From Paludibacter propionicigenes (GTDB lineage: Bacteria > Bacteroidota > Bacteroidia > Bacteroidales > JAIFNL01): DNA of 44,455 nt. Under the pieces are notes generated by a model that was given only the letters and a program-made list of their open reading frames with translations, was not told the DNA's origin and searched no databases. The stretch covers positions 1 through 44,455 of the forward strand of contig DYNA01000017.1 in NCBI GenBank assembly GCA_020721325.1, read 5' to 3'. The translations under genes and the position numbers were made by a program. Below, piece by piece: positions 9,077 to 17,109 of this stretch. Each line of letters starts with the position of its first letter. Within the stretch, counting starts at the first letter, position 1.

Positions 9077-9553
9077 ATGAATAATTTACAAGAAAAATTT
9101 ATGCAAGAAGCTATTGAATTGGCTTTGGAAAACATTAAAAATGGTGGTGGACCCTTTGGTGCGGTGGTAGTAAAAAACGGAAAAATTGTTGGTAGAGGAG
9201 TGAATCGTGTTACAAAAAACAACGACCCTACGGCTCATGCCGAAGTAAATGCAATCAGAGATGCTTGTACTCAACTTAATTCGTTTCAATTAATTGATTG
9301 TGAAATATATAGCACATGTGAACCATGTCCAATGTGTTTGGGAGCTATCTATTGGGCGCGTCCAAAAAAATTGTATTTTGCATCTACTAAGCACGATGCC
9401 GCAGCCATTGATTTTGATGATTCGTTCATTTACAGTGAGTTAGAATTGCCTTACGAGAAACGAAAAATTGAAACGAAAAAAGAATTTATGCGTGCAGAAT
9501 CGCTTAAAATTTTTGAAGAATGGAAAAATAAAACAGACAAAATTGAATACTAA
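9077..9553 (+). CDS. guaD: Guanine deaminase (cytidine deaminase superfamily)
   Basis: A 158-residue zinc deaminase. Zinc ligands are His54 in HAEV (with catalytic Glu56) and Cys84/Cys87 in CEPCPMCLG. The sequence follows the Bacillus-type guanine deaminase, not tRNA deaminase TadA: CPMCLGAIYWARPKKLYFA, then DFDDSFIYSELELP, and a C-terminus ending KIEY, the tail that is domain-swapped into the partner active site in that family. Reaction: guanine + water to xanthine + ammonia. Inferred role: feeding xanthine to a purine catabolic route, in keeping with ygeW, ygeY, NifS-SelD and ssnA nearby. It lies 17 bp behind the amidase gene. Confidence 0.87.
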   Translation: MNNLQEKFMQEAIELALENIKNGGGPFGAVVVKNGKIVGRGVNRVTKNNDPTAHAEVNAIRDACTQLNSFQLIDCEIYSTCEPCPMCLGAIYWARPKKLYFASTKHDAAAIDFDDSFIYSELELPYEKRKIETKKEFMRAESLKIFEEWKNKTDKIEY

Positions 9554-9721
9554 TAAAAAAACTGGTCAATAGACAGCTAAAATGCTTGGTAAACTGATTT
9601 AATAAACTTATTTTATGATTTTTAGACAAATTAAAGGTTCAATTTAAGTGTTTAATTTAAAAATTCTTTACTTAATCTTCGACAAAGTTATAATACTACT
9701 TTTAAAAAAACTAATTTTTAG

Positions 9722-9783
9722 GGTGTACAAAAGGTGTACAGACACAAAATACTTAAAATGGATAGGTAAACAAAAGGTGTACA
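9722..9783. repeat. Three direct GGTGTACA repeats
   Basis: GGTGTACA occurs at 9722, 9733 and 9776, the last two preceded by AAAA. The 11-nt spacing of the first two places them on about the same helix face. They could be a protein-binding site or the trace of an integrated element; the sequence does not decide. Confidence 0.5.
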
Positions 9784-9800
9784 AGAGCAAAATTTCGACC

Positions 9801-9837
9801 AAAAAAAAACTCACAAAGTATTGTTACTTTGTGAGTT
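9801..9837 (-). terminator. Terminator of the small secreted protein gene
   Basis: A perfect 13-bp stem, AACTCACAAAGTA with loop TTGT and its complement, followed on the minus strand by a run of T. It lies 24 bp past the stop codon of the gene at 9861-10151. Confidence 0.85.
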
Positions 9838-9860
9838 ATGTTTATCTAAAAATTGTCAAA

Positions 9861-10151
9861 TTAACAACCTCCACCTGTGGGTTTTGAGTGTCCACAATCC
9901 GATTTTGGTGTATTATTACAATCCGATTTTTTCTTTGTGGTTTTTGTTTTTTTTGTTTTTTTAGTTTTATTTTTTCCTTTATCATCATCGTCTAAAAGAG
10001 CCATTTGATTATCAATATCTAAATTTTTAATCTGTTCGGTTTTTACCGATGGGGTCGATTTTACTGATGCTGTGGATATTGTGAAAAATAGTCCTACTAA
10101 AAGAGCCAAGCCAAAAATGCTAAGCGTTGAAATTAATTTTTGATTTTTCAT
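9861..10151 (-). CDS. Small secreted Lys/Thr-rich protein with Cys-containing C-terminus
   Basis: A 96-residue protein I do not recognise. Residues 1-28 form a signal peptide or membrane anchor (MKNQKLISTLSIFGLALLVGL...). The middle has an acidic patch LLDDDDKGK, then a Lys/Thr run (KTKKTKKTKTTKKK), then a tail with three Cys: CNNTPKSDCGHSKPTGGGC, ending in GGGC. It stands alone between a textbook promoter (10210-10240) and a strong terminator, so it is very likely a genuine monocistronic gene. The layout (leader, short conserved-looking segment, Cys-rich tail) recalls the small exported NVEALA-type proteins of Bacteroidota, but the motif itself is not present. Metal binding, a secreted signal or a modified peptide are all possible; none is shown. 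Confidence 0.75.
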   Translation of the reverse strand: MKNQKLISTLSIFGLALLVGLFFTISTASVKSTPSVKTEQIKNLDIDNQMALLDDDDKGKNKTKKTKKTKTTKKKSDCNNTPKSDCGHSKPTGGGC

Positions 10152-10209
10152 AAGTTGAATTATTATTTTTTAAATTAACATTGTTTTATATCACTGTTTT
10201 AATAACGGA

Positions 10210-10240
10210 CAAAACTATCTTTTATTTTAGTATTTCCAAA
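10210..10240 (-). promoter_or_regulatory. Exact consensus promoter of the small secreted protein gene
   Basis: On the minus strand TTTG (10240-10237), exactly 19 nt, then TAGTTTTG (10217-10210), a full match to TTTG-N19-TANNTTTG, 59 bp before the start codon at 10151. Confidence 0.8.
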
Positions 10241-10392
10241 AAAATAAATGTTAAAAATTGTTATAAATTGTAATTTTTCTGTTTAAAAAGGAAATTTTTT
10301 TTGATAAAAATCATAAAAATTTGATAAACAAATAGTTATATTTTTATCCGATTTTTTTTAAATTGATAGTATTTTATTTTTTGAGAAAAAAA

Positions 10393-12600
10393 TTATTTTT
10401 TTACAAAAATCTTTTGTTCTTTTGATTCGATAACTTTTCCAATTACTGAAGCATATTTGATACCATTGATTTTTAATTCATTAATGCACTCTTCTTGATT
10501 AATTTCGGGTAAAAAAATCAGTAAACCGCCTGAAGTTTGGGCATCGGCAAATATCAATTTTTGAACTTCTGCTAAATCATTGTGCCAATGCACGTTTTGT
10601 TCAAAATGCTTTAAATTGTTTTGCGTACCTCCCGGAATAATTCCTCCACTGGCTAATTCGTAAACATCTGGTAATAAAGGAATTGAATCAAAATTAATTT
10701 CTATCGAAATTTGACTTCCTTTAATGACTTCGCTTAAATGCCCCATTAGACCAAAACCGGTTACATCGGTGCAGGCATTTACCGGAAAATTTTGAATAAT
10801 TTCCGAAGCTTTTTTATTGAGTTCGCTCATACTTGCAATAGCTTCTTTTTCAGCTACTTTTGAAGCCAAACCTCGTTTTACGGCAGTAGAAATAATACCT
10901 GTACCAATGGCTTTGGTTAAAATAATGGAATCGCCAATTTTGGCAGAAGAATTTGTCAATATTTTATCAATTTTTGAAATTCCGGTTACGGTCATGCCAA
11001 ATTTTGGTTCGTTGTCTTCTATGGTATGACCGCCCAAAATGCTGATTTCCGCTTCGCGAGCTTTATCGTTTGCACCCCGCAAAATTTCTTCTAAAACACT
11101 CAAAGGCAAGCGTTTATCTGGAAAAGCTACAATATTTAATGCAAAAAGAGGTTTTGCACCCATAGCATAAATATCGCTAATGGAATTTGCCGCCGCAATT
11201 GCCCCAAAATCGTAAGGATTGTCCACAACGGGCGTGAAAAAATCGACCGTTTGCACAATTGCATTTTCAGAATCAATTTTGTAAACCGCCGCATCGTCTG
11301 AATTTGAAATTCCAACCAAAACATTTGAATCGGTTGGCTTTGGAATGGATTTTAATACCTGTTCCAAATCCTGCGGACGCATTTTGCATGCACAACCCAA
11401 GCCGTGTGTGAATTGAGTTAATTTGATGTTTTTTAAACTTGTAAATATCTCATTTTCATTATTTTCTGGTGTATTTTGTAAATTAAGAACCACTTTAGTA
11501 ATGGCGGAGGCAGCTTTTTCTATTTCTTCTTTTGTAGTAAGTTTTCCGGTAGAAAAACGCAAAGTTCCCATAGCGTATTCCAGTGGAATTTTCATGGCTG
11601 ATAAAACCGCCGAAACATCAACTTTATCGGTGTGGCAAGCGGCTCCGGCTGAAGCCGCAACTTCTTTTAATTCAGCAAGAAGCGTGTTGGCTTCAATATT
11701 TTTAAAGCTGACACTGAGCGTGTTAGGCAAACACTTTACGCTGTGTCCGTTTCGTTTTATAAATGACAATTTGTCGGTTAATTTTTCATAAAGCAAATTG
11801 CGCATTTGGCTAAAATGCAATTGATTTTTAGCTAAATCACGTTTTGCTATTTCGGCAGCTTTTCCTAAGCCCGAAATTTCCAGAATATTTTCTGTTCCGG
11901 CACGTAAATTTTGCTCGTGGTCGGCACCATGAATGAGCTTTTGTAATTTAATGCCTCGCTTAATGTAAAGTGCGCCAATTCCCTTTGGTGCATAAAATTT
12001 ATGACCGGCAATGGTCAATAAATCAACGCCCATTTTTTTCACATCGCATTCTATTTTTCCTATCGACTGAGCCGCATCACTGTGAAAAATAATTCCGTAT
12101 TTTTTAGATAATTCCGAAATTTCTTCAATTGGTTGAATACTACCTACTTCGTTGTTGGCGTGCATGATGCTGATTAAAATAGTTTCGGGTTTAATCAATT
12201 GATTTATTTCCTCCAAACTCACTATTCCAAATTCATCAACTTGGGCATAACTTACCTCAAACCCATTGGTTTCCAGATATTTACATACCTCAATCACTGC
12301 CGGATGCTCTATTTGTGATGTGATAATGTGGTTTCCCTTTTGTTTGTTTTGAAAAGCTATTCCTTTGATAGCCATATTGTTAGATTCAGAACCGCCACTT
12401 GTAAAAACAATTTCGTCAGTGGCACAGTTCAGTAAATCAGCTATTTGCTTGCGGGCGTGTTCAACTGCTTTTTTAGCAGCAATTCCATATTCATGTACGC
12501 TCGAGGGATTGCCAAAATAAGTGTTCAAAAACGGACGCATTGCATCTGCAACTTCTTCACTTATAGGCGTTGTAGCATTGTAATCAAGATAAATTTGCAT
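10393..12600 (-). CDS. selD: NifS-like cysteine desulfurase fused to selenophosphate synthetase
   Basis: A 735-residue fusion. Residues 1-375 are a class V PLP desulfurase: SGGSESNN (68-75), HSDAAQS (173-179), GHKFYAPKG with PLP Lys201, and catalytic Cys322 in SAGAACHTD. After a linker (about 376-395) follows a complete SelD: THGLGCACKMRP with Cys403, Cys405 and Lys406 at the selenide/ATP site, NSDDAAVY, DFFTPVVDNPYDFG, GGHTIED and TDVTGFGLMGH. Reaction of SelD: ATP, selenide and water to selenophosphate, AMP and phosphate. The desulfurase half would release selenium from selenocysteine and pass it directly on. Both active-site Cys codons are TGT/TGC; there is no in-frame TGA. Fusions of this layout are known but uncommon. 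No selA, selB or tRNA-Sec is seen nearby, whereas ygeW, ygeY and ssnA are, which favours supply of a selenium cofactor of molybdenum hydroxylases. Confidence 0.95.
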   Translation of the reverse strand: MQIYLDYNATTPISEEVADAMRPFLNTYFGNPSSVHEYGIAAKKAVEHARKQIADLLNCATDEIVFTSGGSESNNMAIKGIAFQNKQKGNHIITSQIEHPAVIEVCKYLETNGFEVSYAQVDEFGIVSLEEINQLIKPETILISIMHANNEVGSIQPIEEISELSKKYGIIFHSDAAQSIGKIECDVKKMGVDLLTIAGHKFYAPKGIGALYIKRGIKLQKLIHGADHEQNLRAGTENILEISGLGKAAEIAKRDLAKNQLHFSQMRNLLYEKLTDKLSFIKRNGHSVKCLPNTLSVSFKNIEANTLLAELKEVAASAGAACHTDKVDVSAVLSAMKIPLEYAMGTLRFSTGKLTTKEEIEKAASAITKVVLNLQNTPENNENEIFTSLKNIKLTQFTHGLGCACKMRPQDLEQVLKSIPKPTDSNVLVGISNSDDAAVYKIDSENAIVQTVDFFTPVVDNPYDFGAIAAANSISDIYAMGAKPLFALNIVAFPDKRLPLSVLEEILRGANDKAREAEISILGGHTIEDNEPKFGMTVTGISKIDKILTNSSAKIGDSIILTKAIGTGIISTAVKRGLASKVAEKEAIASMSELNKKASEIIQNFPVNACTDVTGFGLMGHLSEVIKGSQISIEINFDSIPLLPDVYELASGGIIPGGTQNNLKHFEQNVHWHNDLAEVQKLIFADAQTSGGLLIFLPEINQEECINELKINGIKYASVIGKVIESKEQKIFVKK

Positions 12601-12988
12601 TTTTTTAATAAAATAATAATTAAAATTTATTTATTTCCTTAAATCCGAAAGCTTTTTTAGTTCATTGTGAGTTATCTTGTATTAAAATGCCCTCAAATTA
12701 ATTATCAAAAAGCTGTTTATTAACAAATTGATATGTTGGCTTGCGGATTTAAAATATTTCAAAAAGGTTCAAAAATAAAATTTAAATCGATATAAAAAAA
12801 ATGTATAAAAAAATATTTTTTTTTCAAAATTGGTTTAAATAATCATTTTTTTATAGAATAAAAAAGCTATTTTTTAAAATATTAGATTAAAAATATTTTT
12901 TTTTTAAAAGAAAATGAACTTTTAGAATAAAGTAAATCAGTAAGATAGTTTTTTTTTCAAAAAAAAATGATTCTTTTTTTCAAAAAAG
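12601..12988. other. Long AT-rich intergenic region
   Basis: No gene is seen between the NifS-SelD start and the tRNA promoter. A minus-strand TATTTTTG (12777-12770) fits the -7 consensus and could drive the fusion gene from about 170 bp upstream, but no -33 element accompanies it. Confidence 0.4.
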
Positions 12989-13019
12989 TTTGCTATTAAA
13001 AAAAACATAGTTATTTTTG
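12989..13019 (+). promoter_or_regulatory. Exact consensus promoter of the tRNA-Lys array
   Basis: TTTG (12989-12992), exactly 19 nt, then TATTTTTG (13012-13019): a full match to the Bacteroidota consensus, 21 bp before the first tRNA. Confidence 0.85.
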
Positions 13020-13040
13020 CAGCGTTTTTCAAAAGTAAAT

Positions 13041-13113
13041 GACTTGTTAGCTCAGTCGGTAGAGCAACGCCCTTTTAAGGCGTGGGTCCTGCGTTCGAAT
13101 CGCAGACAGGTCA
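13041..13113 (+). tRNA. tRNA-Lys (UUU), copy 1
   Basis: A 73-nt cloverleaf: acceptor GACTTGT with ACAGGTC, D-loop AGCTCAGTCGGTAGAGC, anticodon loop CTTTTAA with anticodon TTT, T-loop GTTCGAATC, discriminator A. CCA is not encoded. First of three tandem copies at a 102-bp period. Confidence 0.97.
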
Positions 13114-13142
13114 CTTTAAAAAAACTTTTTGAAAAACAATTT

Positions 13143-13215
13143 GACTTGTTAGCTCAGTCGGTAGAGCAACGCCCTTTTAAGGCGTGGGTCCTGCGTTCGA
13201 ATCGCAGACAGGTCA
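13143..13215 (+). tRNA. tRNA-Lys (UUU), copy 2
   Basis: Identical over all 73 nt to copy 1 and separated from it by a 29-nt spacer that is repeated exactly before copy 3. Anticodon TTT; no encoded CCA. Confidence 0.97.
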
Positions 13216-13244
13216 CTTTAAAAAAACTTTTTGAAAAACAATTT

Positions 13245-13317
13245 GACTTGTTAGCTCAGTCGGTAGAGCAACGCCCTTTTAAGGCGTGGGTCCTGCGTTC
13301 GAATCGCAGACAGGTTA
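13245..13317 (+). tRNA. tRNA-Lys (UUU), copy 3, with G1-U72 pair
   Basis: Identical to the other two copies except at position 72, where C is replaced by T (ACAGGTT instead of ACAGGTC). The first acceptor pair therefore becomes G-U. Everything else, including anticodon TTT and discriminator A, is kept, so it is probably functional. Confidence 0.93.
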
Positions 13318-13322
13318 CTTGG

Positions 13323-13353
13323 AAGGCATGATTTTTTTCATGCCTTTTTTTTT
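13323..13353 (+). terminator. Terminator of the tRNA-Lys array
   Basis: AAGGCATGA, a 6-nt T loop, TCATGCCTT and a run of T beginning 5 bp after the third tRNA. Confidence 0.85.
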
Positions 13354-13394
13354 GAAAAAAATATTTTAATATAAGTTTTTTTCAAAATTTTTAT

Positions 13395-13402
13395 TATCTT
13401 TG
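13395..13402 (+). promoter_or_regulatory. Likely -7 element of thrS
   Basis: TATCTTTG followed by C fits TANNTTTG; the -33 region has only a T-run. It predicts a leader of about 150 nt before thrS, in which I see no clear hairpin. Confidence 0.5.
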
Positions 13403-13560
13403 CAGTTGGTTTTTTGATTACTTTTTTATAAAAAAAATGTAAATAAAATAATAAATATTTATCATTATTTAAAAAAATCAAAATGTTTTTTTGTTTTTAT
13501 AAATCGCTTATAATCAATATTTTAAGAGTTTTATAACTTCGTTTTTTTTAAAATATAAAA

Positions 13561-15504
13561 ATGATTAAAATAACATTTCCAGATAATAATGTTCGCGAAT
13601 ATCCTAAAGGGATTAGCGGTTACGAAATAGCCAAAAGTTTGAGCAATAATTTGGCAAAAGAGATTCTTTCAGTTACAGTAAATTCTGAATTACAAGATGT
13701 TACACGTCCGATAAATGCTGATTCTACCATAAAATTTCACAAATGGGAAGATGCCGAAGGGAAACATGCTTTTTGGCATTCGTCGGCTCACGTTTTGGCG
13801 GAAGCTTTGGAGGCTTTGTATCCGGGAGTAAAATTTGGAATAGGTCCGGCTATAGAAAATGGCTTTTATTACGATGTTGATTTGGGTGAAAAAAGTTTGT
13901 CGGACAAAGATTTTAAGCAAATTGAAGATAAAATACTCGAACTTTCGCGTCAAAAAAATGATATAGTGCGTGAAGAAATTTCAAAAGCCGATGCTTTAAA
14001 ATTTTTTGGCGACAAAGGCGATGAATATAAAGTAGAATTAATCAGCGATTTAGAAGACGGAACGATTTCTTTGTACAAACAAGGAAATTTTACCGATTTG
14101 TGCCGTGGCCCGCATTTGCCTAACTCTGAGTACATTAAGGCTGTAAAAATTATGAACATAGCCGGTGCATATTGGTGCGGCGACGAAAAACGCAAACAAT
14201 TGACACGTGTTTACGGAATTTCGTTTCCAAAACAAAAAATGCTGACCGATTATTTGGAACTTTTAGAACAAGCTAAATTGCGCGATCACAGAAAGTTAGG
14301 TAAAGAATTGGAACTTTTTACTTTTTCGAGTAGAGTAGGGCAGGGCTTACCGCTTTGGTTGCCAAAAGGTGCGCAATTGCGTGAGCGTTTGGAGAATTTT
14401 TTGCGCAAAGTGCAAAAAAAATACAATTATGAACCGGTTATGACCCCGCACATTGGTCAAAAAGAATTGTACGTTACTTCGGGACATTATGCAAAATATG
14501 GTAAAGATTCTTTTCAGCCCATTCACACGCCCGATGCCGATGAAGAATTTTTGTTGAAACCCATGAATTGCCCGCATCACTGCGAAATTTATAAATTCAA
14601 ACCTCGTTCGTACAAAGATTTGCCTTTGCGTTATGCCGAGTTTGGAACGGTCTATCGCTACGAGCAAAGTGGTGAACTTCACGGGCTTACACGTGTACGC
14701 GGGTTTACGCAAGACGATGCACATATTTTCTGCCGCCCCGACCAATTGAAAGAAGAGTTTTTAAAAGTAATAGATATTGTTTTGTACATTTTTAAAACTC
14801 TTGATTTTGAAGATTTTACAACTCAAATATCGTTGCGCGACCCCAATAATAATGAAAAATACATTGGAAGCGACGAAAACTGGCAAAAAGCCGAGCAAGC
14901 CATTATAGAAGCAACTCAAGAAAAAGGCTTGAAAACCGTTGTAGAATTGGGAGAAGCCGCATTTTACGGACCCAAACTCGATTTTATGGTAAGAGATGCT
15001 TTGGGTAGAAAATGGCAATTGGGAACGATTCAGGTTGATTACAATTTGCCCGAACGCTTTGAATTAGAATACATTGGAGCAGACGATAAAAAACATCGTC
15101 CGGTAATGATTCACCGTGCGCCTTTTGGCTCAATGGAGCGTTTTGTGGCTGTTTTGATAGAACACACTGCCGGAAAATTTCCACTTTGGCTCACGCCCGA
15201 CCAAGCGGTTGTTTTGCCGATAAGCGAAAAATTTAACGATTACGCAATGAAAGTGGTAGAAGAGCTTAAAAATAAAGAAGTTAGAGCTTTGGTTGATTTG
15301 CGAAACGAAAAAATAGGCAAAAAAATTCGCGATAACGAATTGAAAAAAATTCCTTATTTATTGATAGTAGGCGAAAAAGAAGCTGAAAATGAGATGATTT
15401 CGGTTCGCAAACAAGGCGATGGCGACAAAGGCAGTATGTCAATTTTTGATTTTGTAGCTCAAATTAATAAAGAGATTGAAGAACAAACAAAAGAAATTAG
15501 TTAA
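13561..15504 (+). CDS. thrS: Threonine-tRNA ligase
   Basis: A 647-residue class II synthetase of normal length. In order: N-terminal TGS domain (1-60), the editing domain with [11 protein letters not shown] (HxxxH) and DLCRGPHLP, the catalytic core with [12 protein letters not shown] (zinc Cys), [20 protein letters not shown] and [26 protein letters not shown] (motif 3), and the C-terminal anticodon-binding domain from about 540. It charges tRNA-Thr and clears misacylated Ser in the cytoplasm. It precedes infC by about 130 bp, the common thrS-infC-rpmI-rplT order; a promoter-like element before infC suggests partial independence. Confidence 0.98.
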   Translation: MIKITFPDNNVREYPKGISGYEIAKSLSNNLAKEILSVTVNSELQDVTRPINADSTIKFHKWEDAEGKHAFWHSSAHVLAEALEALYPGVKFGIGPAIENGFYYDVDLGEKSLSDKDFKQIEDKILELSRQKNDIVREEISKADALKFFGDKGDEYKVELISDLEDGTISLYKQGNFTDLCRGPHLPNSEYIKAVKIMNIAGAYWCGDEKRKQLTRVYGISFPKQKMLTDYLELLEQAKLRDHRKLGKELELFTFSSRVGQGLPLWLPKGAQLRERLENFLRKVQKKYNYEPVMTPHIGQKELYVTSGHYAKYGKDSFQPIHTPDADEEFLLKPMNCPHHCEIYKFKPRSYKDLPLRYAEFGTVYRYEQSGELHGLTRVRGFTQDDAHIFCRPDQLKEEFLKVIDIVLYIFKTLDFEDFTTQISLRDPNNNEKYIGSDENWQKAEQAIIEATQEKGLKTVVELGEAAFYGPKLDFMVRDALGRKWQLGTIQVDYNLPERFELEYIGADDKKHRPVMIHRAPFGSMERFVAVLIEHTAGKFPLWLTPDQAVVLPISEKFNDYAMKVVEELKNKEVRALVDLRNEKIGKKIRDNELKKIPYLLIVGEKEAENEMISVRKQGDGDKGSMSIFDFVAQINKEIEEQTKEIS

Positions 15505-15541
15505 AAAAATCATTTAATTTTTTTATAACTATATTTTTTTG

Positions 15542-15549
15542 TATCTTTG
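15542..15549 (+). promoter_or_regulatory. Likely -7 element of infC
   Basis: TATCTTTG followed by CAGCG, the same core as before thrS, 37 bp past the thrS stop. The -33 region is T-rich but lacks TTTG. It predicts a leader of about 80 nt. Confidence 0.5.
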
Positions 15550-15624
15550 CAGCGAAAATTTTTAAAAATAAAAAAAATTTAAACCTTGTTTTTTTTAAAA
15601 AATAAGAAAAAACTAACTAAATTA

Positions 15625-15641
15625 GGGAGGATTAAACAATA
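15625..15641 (+). promoter_or_regulatory. Shine-Dalgarno and AUA start of infC
   Basis: GGGAGG at 15625-15630 is a strong Shine-Dalgarno, rare in this window, placed 8 nt before ATA at 15639. An in-frame TAA at 15633-15635 closes the frame just upstream, and no ATG, GTG or TTG occurs in frame before 15735. Confidence 0.7.
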
Positions 15642-16199
15642 GCAAAGAATATTATTAGAACGACGTATAGACCTTCTGTACAAAAAGAAGCTGAACATAA
15701 AATTAATAAAGCTATCAAAGCTCGTACCATACGTTTGGTGGGAGAAAATGTTGAGCAGCAAGGGGTTGTAGCCATTGAAGACGCCCTTAAATTAGCAGAA
15801 GAAATGGAGTTGGATTTGGTAGAAATTTCGCCTAATGCCGACCCGCCGGTTTGTAAAATAACAGATTATAAAAAATTTCTTTATCAACAAAAGAAAAAGC
15901 AGAAAGAAATAAAATCGAAAGCTGCAAAAGTAGTTGTAAAAGAAATACGTTTTGGTCCAAACATCAATGAGCATGATTTTCAGTTTAAACTAAAGCACGC
16001 TCAAAAATTTTTGGAAGAAGGAGCAAAAGTAAAGGCTTATGTATTTTTCAAAGGGCGTTCGATTGTTTTTAACGAGCAAGGCGAAATATTGCTTTTGCGC
16101 TTTGCGCAAGAACTTGAAGAATGGGGAAAAGTAGATGGAATGCCAAAACTTGAAGGCAAACGTATGTCGATGTTTATTTCTCCAGCCAAGAAGAAATAG
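15639..16199 (+). CDS. infC: Translation initiation factor IF-3, probable AUA start
   Basis: Reading from the ATA at 15639 gives 186 residues, the usual IF-3 size, beginning (M)[11 protein letters not shown], then [38 protein letters not shown], the basic linker helix, [25 protein letters not shown] and EGKRMSMF. Starting at the first conventional codon (TTG, 15735) would remove the conserved [11 protein letters not shown] strand of the N-terminal domain. IF-3 binds the 30S subunit and discriminates against non-standard start codons. In E. coli its own gene begins with AUU so that excess IF-3 represses it, and the AUA here with a strong Shine-Dalgarno suggests the same feedback. ATT codons at 15651 and 15654 are less well placed. 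Confidence 0.9.
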   Translation: MAKNIIRTTYRPSVQKEAEHKINKAIKARTIRLVGENVEQQGVVAIEDALKLAEEMELDLVEISPNADPPVCKITDYKKFLYQQKKKQKEIKSKAAKVVVKEIRFGPNINEHDFQFKLKHAQKFLEEGAKVKAYVFFKGRSIVFNEQGEILLLRFAQELEEWGKVDGMPKLEGKRMSMFISPAKKK

Positions 16200-16268
16200 T
16201 TCTTAAATTGTTATTATTCAGATAGTTAAATTTCTTGAAAAAGAAAACTATATATTTTTTAAAATTAT

Positions 16269-16317
16269 GAAGGTAGCTAAGCGAGCGCAGTTTTTTACCG
16301 AAAACTGTCCCACCTTC
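16269..16317 (+). promoter_or_regulatory. Structured RNA leader between infC and rpmI
   Basis: GAAGGT (16269-16274) pairs with ACCTTC (16312-16317). Inside, CAGTTTT (16288-16294) pairs with AAAACTG (16301-16307) around loop TTACCG, and a small GCT/AGC helix (16276-16286) may make a three-way junction. There is no T-run, so it is not a terminator. By position it may be a ribosomal-protein binding site for autoregulation (L20 in other phyla); this is inference. Confidence 0.5.
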
Positions 16318-16348
16318 TTTAATTGTTTAATTTTATAAAAAAAGTAAA

Positions 16349-16546
16349 ATGCCAAAAATGAAAACAAATGCCGGTGCCAAAAAGAGATTTAAGCTCACCG
16401 GCTCTGGGAAAATTAAAAGAAAACATGCTTACAAAAGTCATATTTTGACTAAAAAAGCTACAAAAAGAAAGCGTAATTTAACGTATTTCACTACGGTAAG
16501 CAAACCCGATGAGAAAAACATCAGATTATTGCTTGCAATGAAATAG
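16349..16546 (+). CDS. rpmI: 50S ribosomal protein L35
   Basis: A 65-residue basic protein beginning [24 protein letters not shown], the hallmark L35 start, with [14 protein letters not shown] in the middle. Length is normal. It sits between infC and rplT as expected, flanked on both sides by predicted RNA structures. Confidence 0.97.
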   Translation: MPKMKTNAGAKKRFKLTGSGKIKRKHAYKSHILTKKATKRKRNLTYFTTVSKPDEKNIRLLLAMK

Positions 16547-16590
16547 TTTATAAAAAAAGTAAGCAAAAGAAAATTATTTTAATTAATCCC

Positions 16591-16645
16591 GAATGTAAAG
16601 CCTTTAAGTTCCATTTTCAAAGTAAGAAAACAGACGCTTACATTC
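16591..16645 (+). promoter_or_regulatory. Structured RNA between rpmI and rplT
   Basis: GAATGTAA (16591-16598) pairs with TTACATTC (16638-16645), extended by GC/GC past a one-base bulge, closing a 36-nt apical region. It ends about 20 bp before the rplT start with no T-run. A candidate translational control element for L20. Confidence 0.5.
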
Positions 16646-16664
16646 AAAAAAAAGTTATAAAAAT

Positions 16665-17009
16665 ATGCCAAGATCGGTAAATGCAGTGGCTGCCAGAGCC
16701 AAAAGAAAAAAAGTATTAAAACTTGCCAAAGGGTTTTTTGGTGCTAAAAAAAATGTTTGGACTGTTGCTAAAAACGCCGTTGAAAAAGGGCTTGTTTACG
16801 CATACAGAGATAGAAAAGTAAAAAAGAGAAGTTTTAGAGCTTTGTGGATACAAAGAATTAATGCTGCTACTCGTTTGCATGGTTTATCGTATTCCGAATT
16901 TATGGGAAAACTTCACAAAAAAGGTATTGAGTTGAACCGTAAAGTTTTAGCAGACCTTGCTTTGAATAACCCTCAAGCTTTTGAAGCTGTTGTAAAAGCA
17001 GTAAAATAA
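16665..17009 (+). CDS. rplT: 50S ribosomal protein L20
   Basis: A 114-residue protein of normal length: [20 protein letters not shown] at the start, [20 protein letters not shown] and [14 protein letters not shown] in the globular part. L20 binds 23S rRNA early in 50S assembly and, in E. coli and Bacillus, represses its own operon through the mRNA. It closes the infC-rpmI-rplT group and is followed by a strong terminator. Confidence 0.97.
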   Translation: MPRSVNAVAARAKRKKVLKLAKGFFGAKKNVWTVAKNAVEKGLVYAYRDRKVKKRSFRALWIQRINAATRLHGLSYSEFMGKLHKKGIELNRKVLADLALNNPQAFEAVVKAVK

Positions 17010-17032
17010 TTTCTGATTTTATAACCCTTTAC

Positions 17033-17068
17033 AAAAGAGAAAAGTGAAAACTTTTCTCTTTTTTTTTG
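17033..17068 (+). terminator. Terminator of the infC-rpmI-rplT group
   Basis: AAAAGAGAAAAGT, loop GAAA, ACTTTTCTCTTTT and further T residues, 24 bp after the rplT stop. Confidence 0.85.
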
Positions 17069-17101
17069 TAAAAAAAATACTACGTTTTTGAAATATTTTT
17101 T

Positions 17102-17109
17102 TATCTTTG
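17102..17109 (+). promoter_or_regulatory. Likely -7 element of fabG
   Basis: TATCTTTG fits TANNTTTG, just after the rplT terminator and 192 bp before fabG. The nearest TTTG is only 11 nt upstream, too close for a normal -33 element. Confidence 0.4.

Larger units (their letters stand above)
9554..9860. other. Intergenic region, no gene seen
   Basis: Holds three GGTGTACA repeats and the terminator of the small secreted protein gene. The open frame across it (9648-9887) overlaps that terminator and is not credible. Confidence 0.6.

Noticed and set aside
9077..9553. tRNA adenosine deaminase TadA
   Set aside because: The DDSFIY block, the GAIYWARPK stretch and the KIEY tail match Bacillus-type guanine deaminase better.
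9648..9887. 79-codon plus-strand frame
   Set aside because: It runs through the GGTGTACA repeats and a strong terminator and overlaps a real gene.
10393..12600. Selenocysteine (TGA) in SelD
   Set aside because: The active-site codons are TGT and TGC and no in-frame TGA occurs.
13017..13331. 104-codon frame with three identical repeats
   Set aside because: It is the three tRNA-Lys genes read as protein; the cloverleaf evidence is decisive.
15735..16199. IF-3 starting at TTG 15735
   Set aside because: This would cut conserved N-terminal IF-3 sequence; the AUA at 15639 with a Shine-Dalgarno fits family length.
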